Shown: positions 6,449 through 9,139 of the stretch, piece by piece
Layout: each line of letters begins with the position of its first letter
Position numbering within the stretch: the first letter of the stretch is position 1
Assembly: GCA_002499405.1 (NCBI GenBank)
Contig: DALH01000053.1
Coordinates: forward strand, 1 to 9,139
Source: Candidatus Micrarchaeota archaeon UBA95
GTDB lineage: Archaea > Micrarchaeota > Micrarchaeia > Norongarragalinales > Norongarragalinaceae
Direction: 5' to 3'
Length of the DNA: 9,139 bases
Notes under the pieces: generated by a model
Seen by the model: only the letters and a program-made list of their open reading frames with translations
Databases searched by the model: none
What the model was told of the DNA's origin: nothing
Position numbers and translations under genes: made by a program

Positions 6449-7735
6449 TTATTGGGCTAAGGCAATCACGGGCTTTGCTGGCTTGCGTGAAAGGTTTCCT
6501 GCGCGCACTCCCACCAGGCACTGGACGCCCTTGCTCTCGCTCAAGTCCACGAGGCGCTGCGTTATGATGCCGTCCAACACGACTATATCCACGCCTTCCG
6601 CTACGTCAAGGGCCTTCATGATTTCCCTGATGGGCACCTCGTTTATGGTTGAACCGTCGGCGGCAAGGAACCTCGCCTTCAGCGAGCCCTCCAACCCCTT
6701 CAACACGCTTTTACCCGCGCCGATTTTGGTTTGGTCTTCCGAAGAAGTTTGGTCTTCCAAAGAGTAATCGGGTTGGCGGGGCAGGATGGGTTCAACGATG
6801 ATTGGCTCCGCACGTGGTTCGTCTTGGCTTCCGCGGTAGTGGTACGCGGAGCGGTCGCGATAGTCGTTCCTGCCCCCGCGCTCAAAGCGTTGTTCGCGCT
6901 TGTTGTCCAGGTTTGAAACGGCTTCGGTAATCGGAGTCCTTGAACGCAACGCTTTGATGAGTTCCTTGCGCGTCAACTCCTCTACTTCCTTGCCGTCGGG
7001 GGCGCGCGCCACGAAGTCAATGTCGGTGGCTGCAACGAGTTCGCGCAGGATTATGTCGCCTCCGCGGTCGCCGTCTAGGAACGCCGTGGCCTCCTTTTCG
7101 CGGGCGAGTTGTGAAACGGTTTTGCCCACCTTGGCTCCGCCTATGGCGACCACGTTTTTGATGCTGTTCCTCAACAGGTTGGCCACGTCCGCCCTTCCCT
7201 CCACGAGGATTACTTCGTCGCTGGCCGCAACCTCGGGCCCGGCAGGCAACTTGTCGGCTCCATAGGAAACGATTTCGGAGACCTTGGCGTCCTTGCGCAC
7301 TATTTCGCTCAATTCCTTGCTTTCGGGAATCTCGGAGTGCACGAGCGAAGACAACAATTGTTTTGCGCGGTCAACGAGGACCTTGCGCTTCAACGAGCGC
7401 GTGTCCTCTATGCGTGCCACCTTAACCGTGGCGTCGCAGGGCCCCACGCGGTCCACTATCTCCAATGCCGCCGCGAGGATGCTGGTCTCCACCATGTCCA
7501 AACTCGACGGGACCGCGATGCTACCCGTTGTGCGGCCCTTGTGAACCCTGGAGTCCACCTCAATGCGGCCGATGCGGCCGTTTTTCTGGAGTTCCCGGAA
7601 GTCGAGGTCGTCGCCGAGGAGTCCCTCGGTCTGGCCGAACAACGCTCCAACGATGTCCGGCTTTTCAACGATTCCATTCACCTCAAAATCCGCTTTAACC
7701 ATGTATTTGACCGTGTCAATGTATGATTTACCCAT
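6449..7735 (-). CDS. dnaG: Archaeal DnaG (TOPRIM-domain protein, exosome-associated)
   Basis: 428 residues with the archaeal DnaG plan. The N-terminal domain has FGQTEGLL (33-40) and LQKNGRIGRIEVDS (49-62). The TOPRIM domain has VILVEGRADV (catalytic E179) and FLDGDRGGD (D221, D223, D227), with VVAIGG (195-200) between them. The conserved C-terminus carries VLDGIITQRLVDLS (386-399). Between TOPRIM and C-terminal parts is a low-complexity linker (about 276-340) rich in Arg, Gly, Tyr, Asn, Asp and Gln, probably disordered. Archaeal DnaG can make short primers in vitro and is a stable part of the archaeal RNA exosome, so RNA turnover is at least as likely a role as priming. The ATG at 7735 overlaps the upstream TOPRIM gene by 8 bases and has a good GGTGA site 6 bases before it. 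It is likely the last gene of a CBS-TOPRIM-dnaG unit. Confidence 0.93.
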   Translation of the reverse strand: MGKSYIDTVKYMVKADFEVNGIVEKPDIVGALFGQTEGLLGDDLDFRELQKNGRIGRIEVDSRVHKGRTTGSIAVPSSLDMVETSILAAALEIVDRVGPCDATVKVARIEDTRSLKRKVLVDRAKQLLSSLVHSEIPESKELSEIVRKDAKVSEIVSYGADKLPAGPEVAASDEVILVEGRADVANLLRNSIKNVVAIGGAKVGKTVSQLAREKEATAFLDGDRGGDIILRELVAATDIDFVARAPDGKEVEELTRKELIKALRSRTPITEAVSNLDNKREQRFERGGRNDYRDRSAYHYRGSQDEPRAEPIIVEPILPRQPDYSLEDQTSSEDQTKIGAGKSVLKGLEGSLKARFLAADGSTINEVPIREIMKALDVAEGVDIVVLDGIITQRLVDLSESKGVQCLVGVRAGNLSRKPAKPVIALAQ

Positions 7736-8111
7736 TTTTTTTCACCTTGTATTCTTCGTATTTCGCTGCTATTTCCTCTATTGTGCGAAGCCCCAAAAAG
7801 GTCTTCAAGCGTTTTCGCGGCAGGCGGTCCAAGACGAACCCGAAACCCCCGCAAGAGAAAAGGTGCTCGAACTCTTCGTTCTTGCGTTTTCCCTCGTCGT
7901 CGTAATCAAAGAGAAGCACCACGCTTTTGGGCCGGGCTCCCGACAACTCCAGCGCGCGCGCCACGACGTTCTCGGGTTTGCCCACGGCTTTCAGCAAGCT
8001 GGGGCGCAAGCCGAGGCGGTGCAGCGCGTCAACGTCGTGTTTTCCTTCCACGATTACGGTTTTTTCGTCGTCTTCGAGGGAGGAGCGCAGGAACGCATCC
8101 AAGTTCTTCAT
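7728..8111 (-). CDS. Small TOPRIM-domain protein (UPF0292-like, primase/RNase M5-related)
   Basis: 127 residues from the ATG at 8111, almost entirely one TOPRIM domain. The glutamate motif is TVIVEGKHDVDAL (E23), and VVLLFDYDDEGK carries the DxD pair (D69, D71). Stand-alone archaeal TOPRIM proteins of this size are related to the nicking/ligation domain of DnaG and RNase M5, but their activity is largely unknown. A longer reading from an ATG at 8186 adds 25 residues that do not look like the family. I prefer 8111 because the domain starts there and because the extra stretch coincides with a large inverted repeat. The 33-base spacing to the CBS gene would favour 8186, so the start is not settled. 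It overlaps dnaG by 8 bases at a run of eight A, so the two TOPRIM proteins are likely co-translated. Confidence 0.82.
   Translation of the reverse strand: MKNLDAFLRSSLEDDEKTVIVEGKHDVDALHRLGLRPSLLKAVGKPENVVARALELSGARPKSVVLLFDYDDEGKRKNEEFEHLFSCGGFGFVLDRLPRKRLKTFLGLRTIEEIAAKYEEYKVKKNG
7742..7746 (-). promoter_or_regulatory. Ribosome binding site for dnaG
   Basis: Minus-strand GGTGA, a strong archaeal Shine-Dalgarno core, lies 6 bases before the dnaG ATG at 7735. It fixes the start and lies inside the last codons of the upstream TOPRIM gene. Confidence 0.65.
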
Positions 8112-8115
8112 CTTC

Positions 8116-8221
8116 AAAACGCCTTTTGCGGGCCTTGGAACGAGCGTTTGTTGAACCAAAACCCCTTCACTGATCCGGGGGGCCATCCAACGCTCTAAAA
8201 CAGGCTTACCGCGGGCGTTTT
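8116..8221 (-). repeat. Long imperfect inverted repeat, possible structured RNA between the CBS and TOPRIM genes
   Basis: The two 33-base arms, 8116-8148 and 8189-8221, are complementary at 20 of 33 positions in one register with no gaps. On the minus strand the paired blocks are AAAACGCC with GGCGTTTT, GCCT with AGGC, and GAGCGTT with AACGCTC, separated by symmetric internal loops of 8 and 6 bases. The 40-base apical part contains a further CCCC/GGGG hairpin. The element begins inside the stop codon of the CBS gene and ends 4 bases before the ATG at 8111. It may be a folded leader, a processing or attenuation signal, or a small RNA. No tRNA, box C/D or riboswitch consensus was recognised. 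Confidence 0.5.
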
Positions 8222-8621
8222 ACTCGCGTTTCGCGATAACGCCGTACAAAGAAGGAGAGATGCGGATTATGTCTTTCTGGGAAACGATTCCAACTATTTT
8301 CTGCCCTGATTTCACGACCAAGCGCTTCACGTCCTTTTCACCCATTATTCTGGCCGCTTCGGCCAGGTCGGCGTCCATTGACACCGAAATCAAGGGCTTG
8401 CTCAAGAGGTCCTTGACGCTTGAATCCATTTTCCGCGTTGCAACCGCCTTGAAAACGATGTCGTCGGCGGTTACAATGCCGTAAACCTTTGAATCCTCCA
8501 CGAGGAGGGAACCAATATTGGAATCCTTCATCTTCCGCGCGGCGTCAAAAACGCTGGCGGAATCCTTAATCTTGACCAAGGATGACTGCATGCACTCTCC
8601 AACTTTAATGCCTGTATCCAT
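8220..8621 (-). CDS. CBS-domain pair protein
   Basis: 133 residues made of two CBS motifs in tandem and nothing else. The first starts at KVGECM and includes ASVFDAARKMKDSNIGSLLV with YGIVTADDI; the second starts at VKDLLSKPLISV and includes AEAARIMGEKDVKRLVV with VGIVSQKDI. Such pairs bind adenine nucleotides or related ligands and act as cytosolic sensors that regulate partners. The ligand and partner cannot be read from the sequence. An in-frame ATG at 8690 would add 23 hydrophobic residues, but that stretch covers the TATA-like box at 8650-8657, and family members begin close to DTGIKVGE, so 8621 is preferred. It is probably the first gene of a unit with the TOPRIM protein and DnaG, and is divergent from hjc. 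Confidence 0.88.
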   Translation of the reverse strand: MDTGIKVGECMQSSLVKIKDSASVFDAARKMKDSNIGSLLVEDSKVYGIVTADDIVFKAVATRKMDSSVKDLLSKPLISVSMDADLAEAARIMGEKDVKRLVVKSGQKIVGIVSQKDIIRISPSLYGVIAKRE

Positions 8622-8649
8622 GACTCCGATAAGGATTGGACGGGCGCAG

Positions 8650-8657
8650 TTAATAAA
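8650..8657 (-). promoter_or_regulatory. TATA-like box for the CBS-TOPRIM-dnaG unit
   Basis: Minus-strand TTTATTAA at -36 to -29 from the ATG at 8621, predicting a transcript start a few bases before the start codon. It is the best TATA match upstream of this three-gene unit. Confidence 0.5.
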
Positions 8658-8669
8658 CGTGGCTGATTC

Positions 8670-8678
8670 AAATAAAAA
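8670..8678 (+). promoter_or_regulatory. TATA-like box for hjc
   Basis: AAATAAAAA lies 25-33 bases before the GTG start at 8703. The match is weaker than the divergent box at 8650-8657, but spacing fits a leaderless transcript. Together the two boxes account for the 81-base gap between the CBS and hjc genes. Confidence 0.4.
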
Positions 8679-8702
8679 CGCGGCAAACATAAACCACTAC
8701 AA

Positions 8703-9074
8703 GTGTCCTACAACCGCGGAACCGCAATGGAACGCGACCTGAAGCGCCGACTCAACGAAAAAGGTTACTACGTGGTGCGCGCCTCGGGTTCGGGCGCGGA
8801 CGGGGTCTCGCCTGACCTGGTTGCCTTGCACACCACGAAGAAGTTCGGCGTGGAATGCAAGGCGTGGAAAAACGATTTGCGCCTGGAAAAAACCAAGGTT
8901 GCCATCCTCCGCGACTGGGAGCGCACAACCGGAATGCAGGTGTTCGTTGCCTGGAAGCTGCCGAGGCAAAAATGGCGGTTCTTTCCCTTGGGCGTTTTGC
9001 GGGACGCCGGCAAGTCGTTCACGCTCTCCAAACGCGATTACGAGTGCGGCTTGTTGCTGGAAGACGTCGTCTAA
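8703..9074 (+). CDS. hjc: Archaeal Holliday junction resolvase Hjc
   Basis: 123 residues of the nuclease family that cuts four-way DNA junctions as a dimer during recombination and repair. Catalytic and DNA-contact residues appear in order: E10 in MERDL, R26 in VVRASGSG, D38 in SPDLVAL, and E51 and K53 in VECKAW. Length is typical. The GTG at 8703 is preferred to the ATG at 8727, because family members begin with a short basic Tyr/Arg/Gly segment (here SYNRGTA) before the catalytic glutamate, and the ATG would place that residue at position 2. It is preceded by a TATA-like box and no ribosome site. Its stop overlaps the convergent pth2 stop within CTAA, the same arrangement seen at 4722-4725. 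Confidence 0.93.
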   Translation: MSYNRGTAMERDLKRRLNEKGYYVVRASGSGADGVSPDLVALHTTKKFGVECKAWKNDLRLEKTKVAILRDWERTTGMQVFVAWKLPRQKWRFFPLGVLRDAGKSFTLSKRDYECGLLLEDVV

Positions 9075-9139
9075 AGCAGTTTGAGGTCTCCCGTTATGCG
9101 GTCAACTTCCTCTTCTTTTGCGGGCCCGATTGCGAGCGC
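9071..9139 (-). CDS. pth2: Peptidyl-tRNA hydrolase 2, C-terminal end only
   Basis: The last 22 codons of a minus-strand gene that continues beyond the right edge. The visible peptide runs from ALAIGPAKEEEVD to ITGDLKLL and a TAG stop. It matches the C-terminus of archaeal and eukaryotic Pth2, where an IGP motif is followed by (I/V)D, (V/I)TG and a final LKL. Pth2 releases tRNA from peptidyl-tRNAs that drop off the ribosome. The catalytic residues lie outside the window, so the call rests on this short tail alone. The stop overlaps that of hjc. Confidence 0.8.
   Translation of the reverse strand, partial: ALAIGPAKEEEVDRITGDLKLL

Noticed and set aside
8142..8195. tRNA-like element: 7-base end pairing and a TTCAA run on the minus strand
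   Set aside because: The interior is only 40 bases and no D-arm, anticodon arm or valid T-stem can be formed, so a tRNA is not supported.
8116..8221. Bulge-helix-bulge splicing motif around the 4-base GCCT/AGGC helix
   Set aside because: The flanking internal loops are 6 and 8 bases on both sides rather than the required 3-base bulges.
8622..8690. Upstream start for the CBS protein with a hydrophobic N-terminus
   Set aside because: The stretch contains the TATA-like box and is absent from the expected CBS-pair start, so it is more likely promoter than signal sequence.
1..9139. CRISPR arrays, insertion sequences, rRNA and tRNA genes
   Set aside because: No regularly spaced direct repeats, transposase motifs or RNA-gene consensus were seen on either strand.

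Overview
This window looks like archaeal chromosome. The evidence is a set of archaea-type genes: a LonB-type membrane protease (only its N-terminal half is here), DnaG with the archaeal N- and C-terminal regions, Hjc Holliday-junction resolvase, a short TOPRIM protein, RNase Z, and the end of Pth2. TATA-like boxes about 25-30 bases upstream of several start codons, with little or no leader, point the same way. Genes are packed tightly, with 4- and 8-base overlaps. A streamlined lineage such as a DPANN archaeon would fit, but that is inference and no single gene fixes the phylum.

Layout. 4-1029 (-) is an adenosine-deaminase-family hydrolase, divergent from 1063-2238 (+), a butyrate-kinase-family acyl kinase. 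Next, 2252-3268 (-) is the N-terminal part of LonB. It runs to the HDPFQ segment of the AAA+ domain, changes directly into the N-terminal half of an intein, and stops at the usual split-intein breakpoint. The rest of LonB is not in this window. A divergent pair follows: 3323-4210 (+), RNase Z, overlapped by 4207-4725 (+), a small cysteine-bearing membrane protein. Converging on these is a two-gene unit, 6418 to 4722 (-): a 97-residue unknown and a Lon-type AAA+ ATPase with a zinc ribbon and no protease domain. 8621 to 6449 (-) is a second unit: a CBS-pair protein, a small TOPRIM protein and DnaG. Between the CBS and TOPRIM genes lies a long imperfect inverted repeat that could fold as RNA. At the right edge are hjc (8703-9074, +) and the last 22 codons of pth2 (-).

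How the genes fit together. Most are nucleic-acid housekeeping functions (tRNA 3' processing, DnaG, junction resolution, peptidyl-tRNA hydrolysis) or protein quality control (LonB half, Lon-like ATPase), with two metabolic enzymes at the left. The most notable item is the LonB fragment. If a partner gene elsewhere carries the intein C-half plus the rest of LonB, the cell must build its membrane protease by protein trans-splicing. The intact Lon-like ATPase nearby carries the same AAA+ motif uninterrupted (HDPYGG), which gives an internal reference for the insertion point.
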